Shown in pieces: positions 34,956 through 43,347 of a stretch of DNA of 64,000 nt. The first letter of the stretch is position 1, and every line of letters begins with the position of its first letter. A program made the position numbers and the translations under genes. This stretch comes from Sinomicrobium weinanense (GTDB lineage: Bacteria; Bacteroidota; Bacteroidia; Flavobacteriales; Flavobacteriaceae): the NCBI RefSeq assembly GCF_018863395.1, contig NZ_JAHKRR010000006.1, positions 145,369 to 209,368 on the forward strand, written 5' to 3'. The notes beneath the pieces are model-generated. The model did not search any database and had not been told where the DNA came from. It saw only the letters and a list, made by a program, of their open reading frames with translations.

Positions 34956-36104
34956 TCAATAATTCACATATTCCACAATCTCCAGCCCGTAGCCTATGAT
35001 ACCCACACGTTTGGTCTGTTCGGAATTGGATACCAGGCGTATTTTGGAGATGTCCAGGTCGTGAAGGATCTGGGCACCTATGCCGAAATCTTTCCGGTCG
35101 AGTACTACTTTCGGGGCTTTTACAACATCCTCGCTCTGCAGTTCTTTTAAGTGCCCCAGGCGTTGCAGCAGGTTCAGCGACTGGTTTTGCTGGTTAATGA
35201 ACACAATGGCACCACGCCCTTCCTCGTTGATCACCCGGAACATGTTGTCCAGTTTTTTGTCCAGGTTGTTGGTTAGTGTACCCAGGATGTCATTGTTTAC
35301 CAGGGTAGAGTTGATCCGGGTAAGCACGGGGTCTCCGAGTTTCCAGTTACCTTTGGTCAGGGCAATGTGTACCTGGTTGTTTGTGGTTTGTACATAAGCC
35401 CGTAAGCGGAAATCACCGAAGCGGGTCTTGATGTCGAAATCCTCTTTTTTCTCAATGAGGCTGTCGTGTTGCATACGATAGGCGATAAGGTCTTCTATCG
35501 ATACCAGCTTGAGGTCCAGTTTTTTGGCGATCTCTGCCAGTTGCGGTAATCGGGCCATGGAGCCATCTTCGTTCATGACCTCTACGATAACCCCTGCCGG
35601 TTTTAACCCGGCAAGCCGGGCAAAATCGATGGCAGCTTCGGTGTGGCCTGTTCGGCGCAATACTCCGCCTTCTTTGGCAATAAGCGGAAATATATGTCCG
35701 GGCCTGGCCAGTTCAAAAGGTTTGGTGTCCGGGTCGATCAGCGCTTTAACAGTCTTGGCCCGGTCTCCGGCAGAAATTCCCGTGGACACCCCTTTGCCTT
35801 TCAGGTCGACAGATACGGTAAAAGCGGTTTCCATGGGGTCTGTATTGTTGGTTACCATGGCGCTAAGTTCCAGTTCTTTACATCTCTTTTCAGTGAGCGG
35901 GGCACAAATAAGCCCCCGACCGTGCGTAGCCATGAAGTTGATCATCTCGGGGGAAACCATTTCCGAGGCGGCAACAAAATCACCCTCATTTTCCCTGTCC
36001 TCATCGTCAACGACGATAATTATTTTTCCTTCGCGTATGTCGGCAATGGCTTCTTCTATGGTATTCAGTTTTATTTCCTGTTCTTCCATTGTGGTGGTAT
36101 TCAT
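34956..36104 (-). CDS. ribB: DHBP synthase fused to degenerate GTP cyclohydrolase II
   Basis: 382 residues. Residues of about 10-210 are an intact 3,4-dihydroxy-2-butanone 4-phosphate synthase: DDEDRENEGDFV, ATHGRGLICAPL, TEAAIDFARLAG and the catalytic ISAGDRAKT segment. The C-terminal 170 residues keep the cyclohydrolase II fold (TRFGDFRLRAY to VGIIGYGLEIVEYV) but read INSTLVNNDILGTLTNN where CLTGDVFGSLRCDC is expected, so all three zinc Cys are absent, as is the RQEGRG loop (NEEGRGAIVF). It should make the four-carbon unit of riboflavin but not formylpyrimidine; a separate RibA must exist elsewhere. It lies last in the minus-strand series from ftsK. Confidence 0.93.
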   Translation of the reverse strand: MNTTTMEEQEIKLNTIEEAIADIREGKIIIVVDDEDRENEGDFVAASEMVSPEMINFMATHGRGLICAPLTEKRCKELELSAMVTNNTDPMETAFTVSVDLKGKGVSTGISAGDRAKTVKALIDPDTKPFELARPGHIFPLIAKEGGVLRRTGHTEAAIDFARLAGLKPAGVIVEVMNEDGSMARLPQLAEIAKKLDLKLVSIEDLIAYRMQHDSLIEKKEDFDIKTRFGDFRLRAYVQTTNNQVHIALTKGNWKLGDPVLTRINSTLVNNDILGTLTNNLDKKLDNMFRVINEEGRGAIVFINQQNQSLNLLQRLGHLKELQSEDVVKAPKVVLDRKDFGIGAQILHDLDISKIRLVSNSEQTKRVGIIGYGLEIVEYVNY

Positions 36105-36123
36105 CGTTATGGATTTTAGACAA

Positions 36124-36131
36124 CAAAGATA
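36124..36131 (-). promoter_or_regulatory. -7 box for ribBA
   Basis: The minus strand reads TATCTTTG, a TAnnTTTG match, 20 bp upstream of the ribBA start. No good -33 TTTG is seen at the right spacing. Confidence 0.5.
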
Positions 36132-36236
36132 CCCAATTTTCCCTCGGCTTTAAGCCCGTCCCGGGAAAAATTGAGGGGTGTTCGGTAGTCAGTAATCAGT
36201 ATCTAACACACCGATCACCGAATACCGAATACCAAC

Positions 36237-37709
36237 CTATCCGTCATCCTTCTTTTTAAGTTTTCCGAACAGTTTTCGAATGGGTTCCGTAATGCTGTCT
36301 ACATTCAGTACCCCTTTGTCTGCAGTAGCTCTCCTGGTGAGAAATATTCCGAGGGGAAGCATGATAAGTGTGGATAACCAGGAGCCCAGAATAGGGGGGA
36401 TGCTGGCATCTTTGGCGTAGTTTCTGGCAAACATGCCAAGGAAGTGATAGGTGAGGAAAAGGACAATGCCGACAACCATGGGCAGCCCTATTCCTCCTTT
36501 ACGTATAATGGCCCCGAGCGGAGCGCCCACAAAGAAGAGGATCACACAGGCAAAAGCGAGGGCGTATTTGCTGTGCATGGCCATAATATAATAGTTCAGT
36601 ACCATGTCTTTTCTTTGCAGTTCTTTCTTCTTGCTGTTTATAGTGTTGACAATGTTGGTAATATTGCTCAACGCTATATCGATCACCTGCCCTTTTTTCC
36701 GGTCTTCCAGTAAGTCCAGCATATGCACTCCCTGCAAGGGTATCGTTTTCTCCTTTTGGAGTGTGACCGTAGTGTCTTTTTCTTTTTTGTTATTGTTTAA
36801 AGGGCGGTTCAGCATGGTAATGCCCGTACGCTTGTATATGTTGTCGCTGAAGTTGCGCACGGTGGTGCTGTTGTTTTGAGCTATGGAATCGATAAGATAG
36901 TCCAGCTCAGTGACATTATACATTTTGTAGGTGTTGTAACTTTCGTCTTCGAAATCCACATCGTTCAGTTCGGAGAGGTCCACATTCATGGTGTAGATCT
37001 CGAATTTGGCCTTGGCATGCGGGTAGTTGTCAATATTTCTCGGATTGCTGGGCTTTTGGTCTTCGTAGTAATACCCGTCCATGAGTTTTAACTTCAGGAT
37101 GTCGGATTTTTCATTGCTGATAAGCTCTCCTTTTTTAGCTTTTATGACTGTCTTGTTCTCTCCTCTGGAATCCTTTTTATGCAGGATAACATTGTCCAGC
37201 AGCCTGTCATTATCCCCGTGTTTTTTCTCCACCTTGATATTCATTTCCTGTATATCGTTGAACATACCTTCGGAAATGGCCATGGCGGGTTTAACCTTGG
37301 CGATATTCTTCTTCAGGTTATAGGCCTTGAACTCTGCGCGGGGAATAACACTGTTGGCAAAATAAAAGGTAAACCCTCCCAGTGCTATCATAAATACGAT
37401 GAGGCTTCGCATGGCTCTGTAAAGGGAGATCCCGGAAGATTTCATCGCGGCAAACTCATAGTTCTCGGCAAAACTCCCGAAAGTCATCAGGGAGGCCAGG
37501 AGTACGGTAAACGGCAGTACTGTGGGTACCAGGCTGGGGGAGTAATAGAGCAGGAACTTTCCGATAACCCAAAGATCCAGTCCCTTCCCGGCAAGGTCAT
37601 CGATAAATAACCATATGGCCTGGAAAATAAAAATGATCATCAGTATGCCAAAGCTGCTGATGAAATTGATCAGGAATCGAGACAGGATATATCGGTCTAA
37701 TATTTTCAA
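36237..37709 (-). CDS. LptF/LptG-family LPS export permease
   Basis: 490 residues. It has three N-terminal TM helices (FLINFISSFGILMIIFIFQAI; LVPTVLPFTVLLASLMTFGSFAE; LIVFMIALGGFTFYFANSV), a large periplasmic beta domain (about 120-370) and three C-terminal TM helices (YALAFACVILFFVGAPLGAI and following). The PLGAIIRKGGIG stretch is a family hallmark. It forms half of the Lpt permease that extracts LPS from the inner membrane. The periplasmic domain is longer than in E. coli, normal for Bacteroidota. It lies 100 bp after lolA on the same strand. Confidence 0.92.
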   Translation of the reverse strand: MKILDRYILSRFLINFISSFGILMIIFIFQAIWLFIDDLAGKGLDLWVIGKFLLYYSPSLVPTVLPFTVLLASLMTFGSFAENYEFAAMKSSGISLYRAMRSLIVFMIALGGFTFYFANSVIPRAEFKAYNLKKNIAKVKPAMAISEGMFNDIQEMNIKVEKKHGDNDRLLDNVILHKKDSRGENKTVIKAKKGELISNEKSDILKLKLMDGYYYEDQKPSNPRNIDNYPHAKAKFEIYTMNVDLSELNDVDFEDESYNTYKMYNVTELDYLIDSIAQNNSTTVRNFSDNIYKRTGITMLNRPLNNNKKEKDTTVTLQKEKTIPLQGVHMLDLLEDRKKGQVIDIALSNITNIVNTINSKKKELQRKDMVLNYYIMAMHSKYALAFACVILFFVGAPLGAIIRKGGIGLPMVVGIVLFLTYHFLGMFARNYAKDASIPPILGSWLSTLIMLPLGIFLTRRATADKGVLNVDSITEPIRKLFGKLKKKDDG

Positions 37710-37723
37710 TGCAAATTAATTCA

Positions 37724-37806
37724 AAAGTACAAAGTATAAAGTACGAAGTACAAAGTATAAAGTACGAAGTTTCAGTTCTGACTTCGTACTTGGTACTTCT
37801 GACTTT
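37724..37806. repeat. Word-like inverted repeat between lolA and lptF/G
   Basis: Repeated AAAGTACGAAGT and AAAGTATAAAGT units on the left pair with ACTTCGTACTT and GGTACTTCTGACTTTG on the right. It lies between two co-directional genes, so it may act as an attenuator or mRNA-processing hairpin. Confidence 0.65.
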
Positions 37807-37809
37807 GCA

Positions 37810-38472
37810 TTATTGTTCTATGATGTAATATCCTTCGTCCTCGTACTTCTTGGCGTTGAATTTAAAGAGGTTGCCGGACAAAGGCTGATCGGTTTTGAAC
37901 GAGTTGACGGTGATCGTGGTCTTCGTCCCGTTCTTGCCTGTTTGTATCAGATCGTAAATATGTTTGGTCTGGGCGTCAATACCCAGAAGGATCTCCTTCA
38001 TTTCTGCATTGGTGTCAATGGGTACCAGTTTAATATACTGTATCTGCCTGCCTCGTACATTTTCCTGTTTATCCCAGCTATAATTATAACCTTCGCGGTA
38101 AAAAGTGAGCATTTTAGACGGAGTAATGGCGTTGTCTTCTTCCACATCCGGACTTTCTATCACCACTTCCTCATTTTCCGGGATGATGGTTACGACCTTG
38201 TTACCGTCAAATATCTTGGTAGCACCGAGATAGTTGAAAAGGTATTTGTTTCCCTGGATGGTAACATCTCCCCGGGTTTCCTGGCGGATATTTTCTGCTT
38301 TGTTGTTCAGGGCATATTTAAAATCTACATAGATATTGTCGTAGCCCTTTACTTTCTGATACACTTCATCCAGCAAGGCTTTGGCTTTTCCGGAATCCTG
38401 GGCATATCCGAATCCCGCAAGCAATAAAGCGATGATGGTAACGATCTTTCTGATATCATTCACTGTTTTCAT
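37810..38472 (-). CDS. lolA: Outer membrane lipoprotein carrier protein LolA
   Basis: 220 residues from ATG at 38472, which gives a signal peptide (RKIVTIIALLLAGFGYAQ); the longer frame from 38499 is less likely. The mature part fits LolA: AKALLDEVYQKVKGYDNIYVDFKY, TRGDVTIQGNKYLFNYLG, KVVTIIPENEEVVIES and the strand-rich C-terminus. It ferries lipoproteins from the inner to the outer membrane. It stands between ftsK and the Lpt permease, an order common in Flavobacteriaceae. Confidence 0.9.
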   Translation of the reverse strand: MKTVNDIRKIVTIIALLLAGFGYAQDSGKAKALLDEVYQKVKGYDNIYVDFKYALNNKAENIRQETRGDVTIQGNKYLFNYLGATKIFDGNKVVTIIPENEEVVIESPDVEEDNAITPSKMLTFYREGYNYSWDKQENVRGRQIQYIKLVPIDTNAEMKEILLGIDAQTKHIYDLIQTGKNGTKTTITVNSFKTDQPLSGNLFKFNAKKYEDEGYYIIEQ

Positions 38473-38504
38473 CTGTAAATATTTGTAATGGTTTGACATA
38501 GGGC

Positions 38505-38563
38505 TTCAGGATATATTGCATGTCATGGACTAAACCGGTCCTATGCCATATATCCTGAAATTC
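38505..38563. terminator. Long hairpin between ftsK and lolA
   Basis: TTCAGGATATAT near 38506 pairs with ATATATCCTGAA ending near 38560. No T-run follows, so it may be an RNA-processing or weak termination structure. Confidence 0.5.
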
Positions 38564-38572
38564 TGCGTCTGT

Positions 38573-41047
38573 TTATTCGTTCTTATTCTGTTCGTTGTTC
38601 AAAAACTGTTCGAGGGCATAAGTGTCTGGTATGAGCACTTGCCTTGCCTTGCTCCCTTCAAAGGGGCCTACGATCCCTGCGGCTTCGAGCTGGTCAATGA
38701 TCCTGCCGGCCCGGTTATAGCCCAGTTTCAATTTTCGTTGCAATAAGGATGCCGATCCCTGTTGGGCGATAACAATTACTTCTGCTGCTTCTTTGAAAAG
38801 GGCATCCCGCTCCTCAGCATCTATATCAAGACTCGTGCCAGACTCTTCACCGACGTATTCGGGAAGCATATGAGCGTCGGGATAGGCTTTCTGGGAACCA
38901 ATGAAGTCGGTTATTTTAGCGACTTCGGGAGTGTCTACAAAGGCACACTGCAGTCGGGAAAGGTCATTGCCCTGGGTATAGAGCATATCTCCCCGGCCAA
39001 TGAGCTGATCGGCGCCCTGGCTGTCCAGGATGGTCCTGGAGTCGATCTTGGAGGTCACGCGGAAAGCGATCCTCGCCGGGAAGTTGGCCTTGATAATACC
39101 GGTGATCACGTTTACCGAAGGCCGTTGTGTGGCAATGATAAGGTGAATACCGATGGCACGGGCCAGTTGGGCCAGCCGTGCAATAGGGGTCTCTACCTCT
39201 TTTCCGGCGGTCATGATAAGGTCGGCAAATTCATCTACCACCAGTACGATATATGGCAGAAACTTATGCCCGTTGTTAGGGTTTAGCTTTCGGGCCTTGA
39301 ACTTGGCGTTGTATTCCTTGATATTACGAACCATGGCATCTTTCAATAGTTCGTAGCGGTTGTCCATTTCTATACAGAGCGAGTTCAGGGTGTTGATCAC
39401 CTTGGTGTTGTCTGTAATAATGGCTTCTTCCGTATCGGGAAGTTTGGCCAGGTAATGCCTTTCGATCTTGTTGAAGAGAGTGAGTTCTACCTTTTTCGGG
39501 TCAACCAGCACAAATTTTACCTCGGCCGGATGCTTTTTGTATAGCAGTGAGGTGAGTATGGCGTTCAATCCAACCGATTTTCCCTGTCCGGTAGCACCGG
39601 CCATAAGCAGGTGGGGCATTTTGGCCAGGTCCACCACAAAAGTCTCATTGCTGATGTTCTTGCCCAGGGCCACGGGAAGCTCCATTTCGGCATTCCGGAA
39701 ACGCGACGAAGCGATAACCGACCGCATGGAAACCGTAGAGGGGTTCTTGTTGGGCACTTCGATACCGATGGTTCCTTTGCCCGGTATGGGAGCGATGATC
39801 CGTATACCCAGTGCGGCAAGGGATAGAGCTATATCATCTTCCAGGTTTTTGATCCTGGAGATCCTGACCCCTGCGGCAGGAACGATCTCATATAAGGTTA
39901 TCGTAGGACCGATAGTAGCCTTGATCTGGGAAATGTCTATTTTATAGTGCTTCAGGGTCTCTACGATCCTGTTTTTGTTTTCTTCCAGCTCTTCCTGGTT
40001 GATGGTAATACCGCTTTGTCCGCCGTGGTCGTTCAGCAACTCGAGTGAAGGGAACTGGTAATTACCAAGCTCGAGTGTGGGGTCGAATTCGCCGAAATCC
40101 TGCACCAGTTTATCGGAAAGAATGTCTGTTTCTTCCATTTCTTCCTCGACCTTTTCCACTTCCATTTTGATCTCGTCGTGTTTTTCACTTCCCCGATCCT
40201 CCCGTTTTTCCTTAACCGACGGAAGATCCGTATCTTCTTTTTCCGTGGCCAGTTTTACTTCAAAGGAATTTTCGATATCTACATCGGAGGTTTTGTCTAT
40301 ATTGGAATAACCGGGTATAGCGGGACTTTTTTCCTGTTTTTCCAGGGCCTCTTCGAAGGGCGATTTGGCTTCCCCGCCTGTTTTTATGGATCCTTCTTCT
40401 TTTTCTTCGGGAACGGGTGTTTCTGTATGGGCCTTGCGGAAATCGCGACGTACACCATCCCGCACTCCTGCAAAATAGTTGCCGATCTTCTCGGGGGTGA
40501 TCTTCATTTTTTTGACTGCAAATACGATAAGTCCGAAAAGCAGGAGGAGGATAACCCCTGTCTTTCCGACATAGTCCTGCAGAAAATCATTCATTTCATA
40601 TCCTACAATACCACCGAGCAAGGGAGCTTTTACCGCAAAGAAACCGAGAAAGACAGACAGCCATATAATGGCCAGGATACCCCAGACCCAGTGATTGACC
40701 ACCTTTTTCCGGTCAAGGCCTATAAACCAGTGAAGCCCTGTGAGGAAAAAAAGATAGATAAACAGGAATGCTGCCAGTCCAAAACCTTTGTAAATGAACA
40801 GGTGGCTCACCGAAGCTCCGAATTTGTTGAGCCAGTTTTTGGCTTCTGCATTTCTGTCGGCAAACTCAGACAGTAGGCTCTGGTCTTGCTGCCAGGTAAA
40901 AAAGAAAGAAACAAAAGCAATGCAGAGAGCAATGCTCAGCAACATACCCAGGCTCCCGAGAATGATCTTATTTTGTTTTGAAAAAGTAAATCTTGAGGTT
41001 TTGGGCTTTGTTGAAGTAGCTTTTTTTCTATTCCTTTTTCTAGCCAT
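38573..41047 (-). CDS. ftsK: DNA translocase FtsK
   Basis: 824 residues. The basic N-terminus is followed by four TM helices (about 25-190), a charged acidic linker (about 195-320), and the motor: GATGQGKSVGLN (Walker A), IVLVVDEFADLI (Walker B), RLAQLARAIGIHLIIATQRPSVNVITG, and VTSKIDSRTILDSQGADQLIGRGDMLY. The C-terminal gamma winged helix (LLQRKLKLGYNRAGRIIDQLEAAGIVG) binds KOPS-like sites. It pumps chromosome ends through the septum and activates dif recombination. It is preceded by TAnnTTTG boxes at 41091 and 41106 and followed by a hairpin. Confidence 0.97.
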   Translation of the reverse strand: MARKRNRKKATSTKPKTSRFTFSKQNKIILGSLGMLLSIALCIAFVSFFFTWQQDQSLLSEFADRNAEAKNWLNKFGASVSHLFIYKGFGLAAFLFIYLFFLTGLHWFIGLDRKKVVNHWVWGILAIIWLSVFLGFFAVKAPLLGGIVGYEMNDFLQDYVGKTGVILLLLFGLIVFAVKKMKITPEKIGNYFAGVRDGVRRDFRKAHTETPVPEEKEEGSIKTGGEAKSPFEEALEKQEKSPAIPGYSNIDKTSDVDIENSFEVKLATEKEDTDLPSVKEKREDRGSEKHDEIKMEVEKVEEEMEETDILSDKLVQDFGEFDPTLELGNYQFPSLELLNDHGGQSGITINQEELEENKNRIVETLKHYKIDISQIKATIGPTITLYEIVPAAGVRISRIKNLEDDIALSLAALGIRIIAPIPGKGTIGIEVPNKNPSTVSMRSVIASSRFRNAEMELPVALGKNISNETFVVDLAKMPHLLMAGATGQGKSVGLNAILTSLLYKKHPAEVKFVLVDPKKVELTLFNKIERHYLAKLPDTEEAIITDNTKVINTLNSLCIEMDNRYELLKDAMVRNIKEYNAKFKARKLNPNNGHKFLPYIVLVVDEFADLIMTAGKEVETPIARLAQLARAIGIHLIIATQRPSVNVITGIIKANFPARIAFRVTSKIDSRTILDSQGADQLIGRGDMLYTQGNDLSRLQCAFVDTPEVAKITDFIGSQKAYPDAHMLPEYVGEESGTSLDIDAEERDALFKEAAEVIVIAQQGSASLLQRKLKLGYNRAGRIIDQLEAAGIVGPFEGSKARQVLIPDTYALEQFLNNEQNKNE

Positions 41048-41090
41048 TATATACGTTAGGTTTTATGTACTTGCCCCGGCAAGCTCAAGG

Positions 41091-41124
41091 CAAAAATACA
41101 AATTACAAACGTACAGGATTCAAA
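41091..41124 (-). promoter_or_regulatory. Candidate ftsK promoter
   Basis: On the minus strand TATTTTTG (41091-41098) is preceded by TTTG (41121-41124) with a 22-bp spacer, slightly long. A second box, TACGTTTG, overlaps at 41106-41113. Confidence 0.45.
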
Positions 41125-41131
41125 TATATTT

Positions 41132-41491
41132 TTAAAATATTTTTGGAATATAGATAATACCACCTACAATAACAGCCATAACGGCAGCTATAAAGACAGC
41201 TCCGGCAGAAATATCCTTGATAGTTCCGATCTTGTGATGATGGTCCGGATGGATAAAGTCGGCCATCTTTTCTATGGCGGTGTTTACCCCTTCAATACTC
41301 ATGACCAATGCTATGGTAATGATTTGTATGGCCCATTCCAGGGCAGATATATTAAAGTAAAAACCTGCAACAGTCACTGCAATGGCAATGGCGAGCTGTA
41401 CCTTGATACTGGCTTCCGTCCTGAGAAGGATCAGGGCACCCCTTGCAGCATAGTGGATGCTTTTTAACCTGTTTTTGAGGAAAGGACCCAT
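41132..41491 (-). CDS. Diacylglycerol kinase family membrane protein
   Basis: 119 residues from ATG at 41491; an upstream Met at 41515 lies in the hairpin after tpx. The small integral-membrane kinase pattern is clear: FLKNRLKSIHYAARGALILLRTEASIKVQ, three TM helices, and the active-site IEGVNTAIEKMADFIHPDHH. Family members phosphorylate diacylglycerol or undecaprenol at the inner membrane. The NTAIEK motif with KIGTIKDISAGAVF is typical of the Gram-positive and Bacteroidota undecaprenol-kinase-like branch, so the lipid substrate is uncertain. Confidence 0.9.
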   Translation of the reverse strand: MGPFLKNRLKSIHYAARGALILLRTEASIKVQLAIAIAVTVAGFYFNISALEWAIQIITIALVMSIEGVNTAIEKMADFIHPDHHHKIGTIKDISAGAVFIAAVMAVIVGGIIYIPKIF

Positions 41492-41513
41492 TTTTAGGGG
41501 ATTGAATACGAAC

Positions 41514-41561
41514 AAAAGGCAGCTGGCCGTATATTCTTAGTCGGCTAACTGCCCTTTATTT
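41514..41561 (-). terminator. Terminator downstream of tpx
   Basis: AAAAGGCAGCTGGCCG and CGGCTAACTGCCCTTT form an imperfect stem; on the minus strand it is followed by TTTTG. It lies between tpx and the kinase gene. Confidence 0.6.
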
Positions 41562-41572
41562 TTTCCGGAGAA

Positions 41573-42073
41573 TTATTTCAATGCTTCGAGAGCAGCATCA
41601 TAATCGGGTTCGTCTACGGTTTCGGCGACCTGTTGGGCATGGCGTACTACGCCATTTTCATCGAGGACCACTACCGACCTGGAAAGCAGTCCGGAAAGAG
41701 GGCCGTCAACAAATTCCACACCGTAATCTTTCCCGAAATTCCGATCCCTGAAATCAGACAGGGTAATGACATTGTCCAGGCCTTCGGCACCGCAAAAACG
41801 GGCCTGGGCGAAGGGAAGGTCTCGTGAGATACACAGTACGGTCGTGTTTTCGAGATTTGCCGCTTCCTGGTTGAATTTCCTGACCGATGCGGCACAGGTT
41901 CCGGTATCGACACTCGGAAAAATGTTCAGTACCAGTTTTTTTCCTTTAAAATCCTCGAGAGAAGCTGAAGAAAGGTCGTTCTTTACCAGTGAGAAAACAG
42001 GAGCTTTGTCATTGACCCCGGGCAGGTTGCCGGCAGTGTGTATTGCATTTCCTTTGAGTGTTACTGTTGCCAT
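41573..42073 (-). CDS. tpx: Thiol peroxidase (Tpx-type 2-Cys peroxiredoxin)
   Basis: 166 residues. The Tpx pattern is present: [47 protein letters not shown] with the peroxidatic Cys, and [18 protein letters not shown] with the resolving Cys about 34 residues later. It reduces hydroperoxides using thioredoxin. The thioredoxin and AhpC-type peroxiredoxin genes lie 0.8-1.9 kb upstream on the same strand, forming a redox neighbourhood, but a terminator at 42382 and a repeat separate the transcripts. Confidence 0.95.
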   Translation of the reverse strand: MATVTLKGNAIHTAGNLPGVNDKAPVFSLVKNDLSSASLEDFKGKKLVLNIFPSVDTGTCAASVRKFNQEAANLENTTVLCISRDLPFAQARFCGAEGLDNVITLSDFRDRNFGKDYGVEFVDGPLSGLLSRSVVVLDENGVVRHAQQVAETVDEPDYDAALEALK

Positions 42074-42150
42074 TTTTTATATTTTTTGTGATTTACATGG
42101 TATGTTTATAACCGGAGCCGGCCATATAAGAAAGGTAAAGATAGCCAAAC

Positions 42151-42370
42151 TTTAAGAAACTGTCTAAATTTTGTTTTTGGAAACCGAACTTGTGAGGTAC
42201 ACGAACCTGCCATAGCAGGTGGGAACGAAGTGGTAATATTTGAGTGTGGTTTGTTGTCGGAGCTGTAAGGTGGAAGGAGATTGGTAGAAGATTGATAGGA
42301 GATTGATCCGGTTATGCCGGGAGATTGAATGAGATTGAAATGTTTAACATGGATTCAATCTTTTAACCCA
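42151..42370 (-). repeat. Dispersed CAATCT repeat copy E (reverse) with MITE-end fragment
   Basis: 42271-42370 read on the minus strand gives ATGTTAAACATTTCAATCTC, CCCGGCATAACCGG, and CAATCTCCTATCAATCTTC, matching copies A-D. About 90 bp away, 42153-42180 reads AGAAACTGTCTAAATTTTG then TTTTTGG, resembling the right end of the 44237-44392 element. It fills the gap between tpx and the DUF6952 gene; no further gene is seen there. Confidence 0.85.
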
Positions 42371-42381
42371 CACTGCCGGTA

Positions 42382-42419
42382 CAAAAAATCCCCTTTCCGA
42401 AAAGGACGGAAAGAGGATC
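42382..42419 (-). terminator. Terminator of the peroxiredoxin-thioredoxin-DUF6952 series
   Basis: On the minus strand CCTCTTTCCG pairs with CGGAAAGGGG and is followed by ATTTTTTG. It is 35 bp past the DUF6952 stop. Confidence 0.75.
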
Positions 42420-42453
42420 ATTAGCAATTTTTTCCCAACCGGGAGGGGGTATA

Positions 42454-42711
42454 TTATTTGTCTATTGAGCCCAAAACCCTGCTCATAAAGGTGTTGAGGG
42501 CCTCTTTTTGCGGCTTGCCTTCTTTGACCATTTTATCTACTTCAACCGCGCCGTACATATTGGAGATCAGTTCTCCTATAACATCCAGCTCTTCATCTTT
42601 GAGAGAAGGAACCTCGGTGAGCGCCTCCAGGGTTTCTATGGCTTCAATAACATAGTCCTGGTCGTTCTCTTCTATAAAATTGGCCAGATGTTTTATGATA
42701 GGTAATTTCAT
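42454..42711 (-). CDS. DUF6952-family small protein
   Basis: 85 residues from ATG at 42711 (MKLPIIKHLANFIEENDQDY). A longer frame from 42777 includes hairpin sequence and is rejected. It is helical and acidic with no TM helix or Cys. Proteins of this type regularly sit between thioredoxin and tpx-like genes in Flavobacteria, which supports the call and suggests a redox-linked role, but no function is known to me. Confidence 0.8.
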   Translation of the reverse strand: MKLPIIKHLANFIEENDQDYVIEAIETLEALTEVPSLKDEELDVIGELISNMYGAVEVDKMVKEGKPQKEALNTFMSRVLGSIDK

Positions 42712-42727
42712 GTATTTGTTTTTTAGA

Positions 42728-42796
42728 CAGGGGACCGGTGACCGGTGACAGATGTTTTTATATATAGCAACCGTCACCGGTCATCGGTCATTTGTC
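42728..42796. repeat. Inverted repeat of ACCGGTGAC words
   Basis: GGGGACCGGTGACCGGTGAC on the left pairs with GTCACCGGTCATCGGTCAT on the right, around a TATATA loop. It lies between the thioredoxin and DUF6952 genes and may modulate read-through. Confidence 0.65.
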
Positions 42797-42803
42797 CATT
42801 GCA

Positions 42804-43112
42804 TTACTTGTTTTCGTCAATGAACGATTTTAAAACGTCGGTTTTGTTGGTCTGAACCTGGTTTACCAGTTGCCCGTTCTTAAAAGCGGCAAAGGTAGGG
42901 AGGTTGTCAACATTGGCCAGTTTCCTGGATTCCGGGAATTTTTCAGCATCTGCCACGACAAATGCAGCGTTTTCCGTTTCCGAAGCAAATTTCTTGAATT
43001 TCGGCTTCATGATCCGGCAATTACCGCACCAGCCGGCCGAATATTGTACAAATACCGTATCGTTTCCGCCTACAACTTCAGATAAGTTGTCTTTGTCTAA
43101 TTCCTGTATCAT
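42804..43112 (-). CDS. Thioredoxin-fold protein with WCGNC active site
   Basis: 102 residues, a single thioredoxin domain. The active site reads SAGWCGNCRIMKPKF, with Asn in place of the usual Pro, which should raise the redox potential compared with WCGPC. The cis-Pro loop (NVDNLPTFAAFKNGQLV) is intact. No signal peptide, so it is cytoplasmic. It lies between peroxiredoxin and DUF6952 and probably serves as reductant for the adjacent peroxidases. Confidence 0.92.
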   Translation of the reverse strand: MIQELDKDNLSEVVGGNDTVFVQYSAGWCGNCRIMKPKFKKFASETENAAFVVADAEKFPESRKLANVDNLPTFAAFKNGQLVNQVQTNKTDVLKSFIDENK

Positions 43113-43280
43113 AATGCTCTCAATTAAATCGAAAATTCAAAAATTGTCCCGGTAAATCCATATCGTGCCCGGGATGGGGTAAAAGTATCCCGACTTCATC
43201 GTGGGGGATCCATACTTTTGTTTTAAAACAAAACCAGGTATCGGTGAAGTCGGGAAACCAAACACCAAAATTTAACTTGT

Positions 43281-43347
43281 TGGTTGCTGGTTGAGGGTTA
43301 CAGGTTGCAGGTCGAATTAAAACCTGCAACCTTTAACCTGCAACTCT
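43281..43347. repeat. Inverted repeat of GGTTACAGGTTGCAGGT words
   Basis: GGGTTACAGGTTGCAGGT on the left pairs with ACCTGCAACCTTTAACC on the right. The same words form the hairpin at 50311-50398 before metE. It lies between peroxiredoxin and thioredoxin. Confidence 0.7.
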
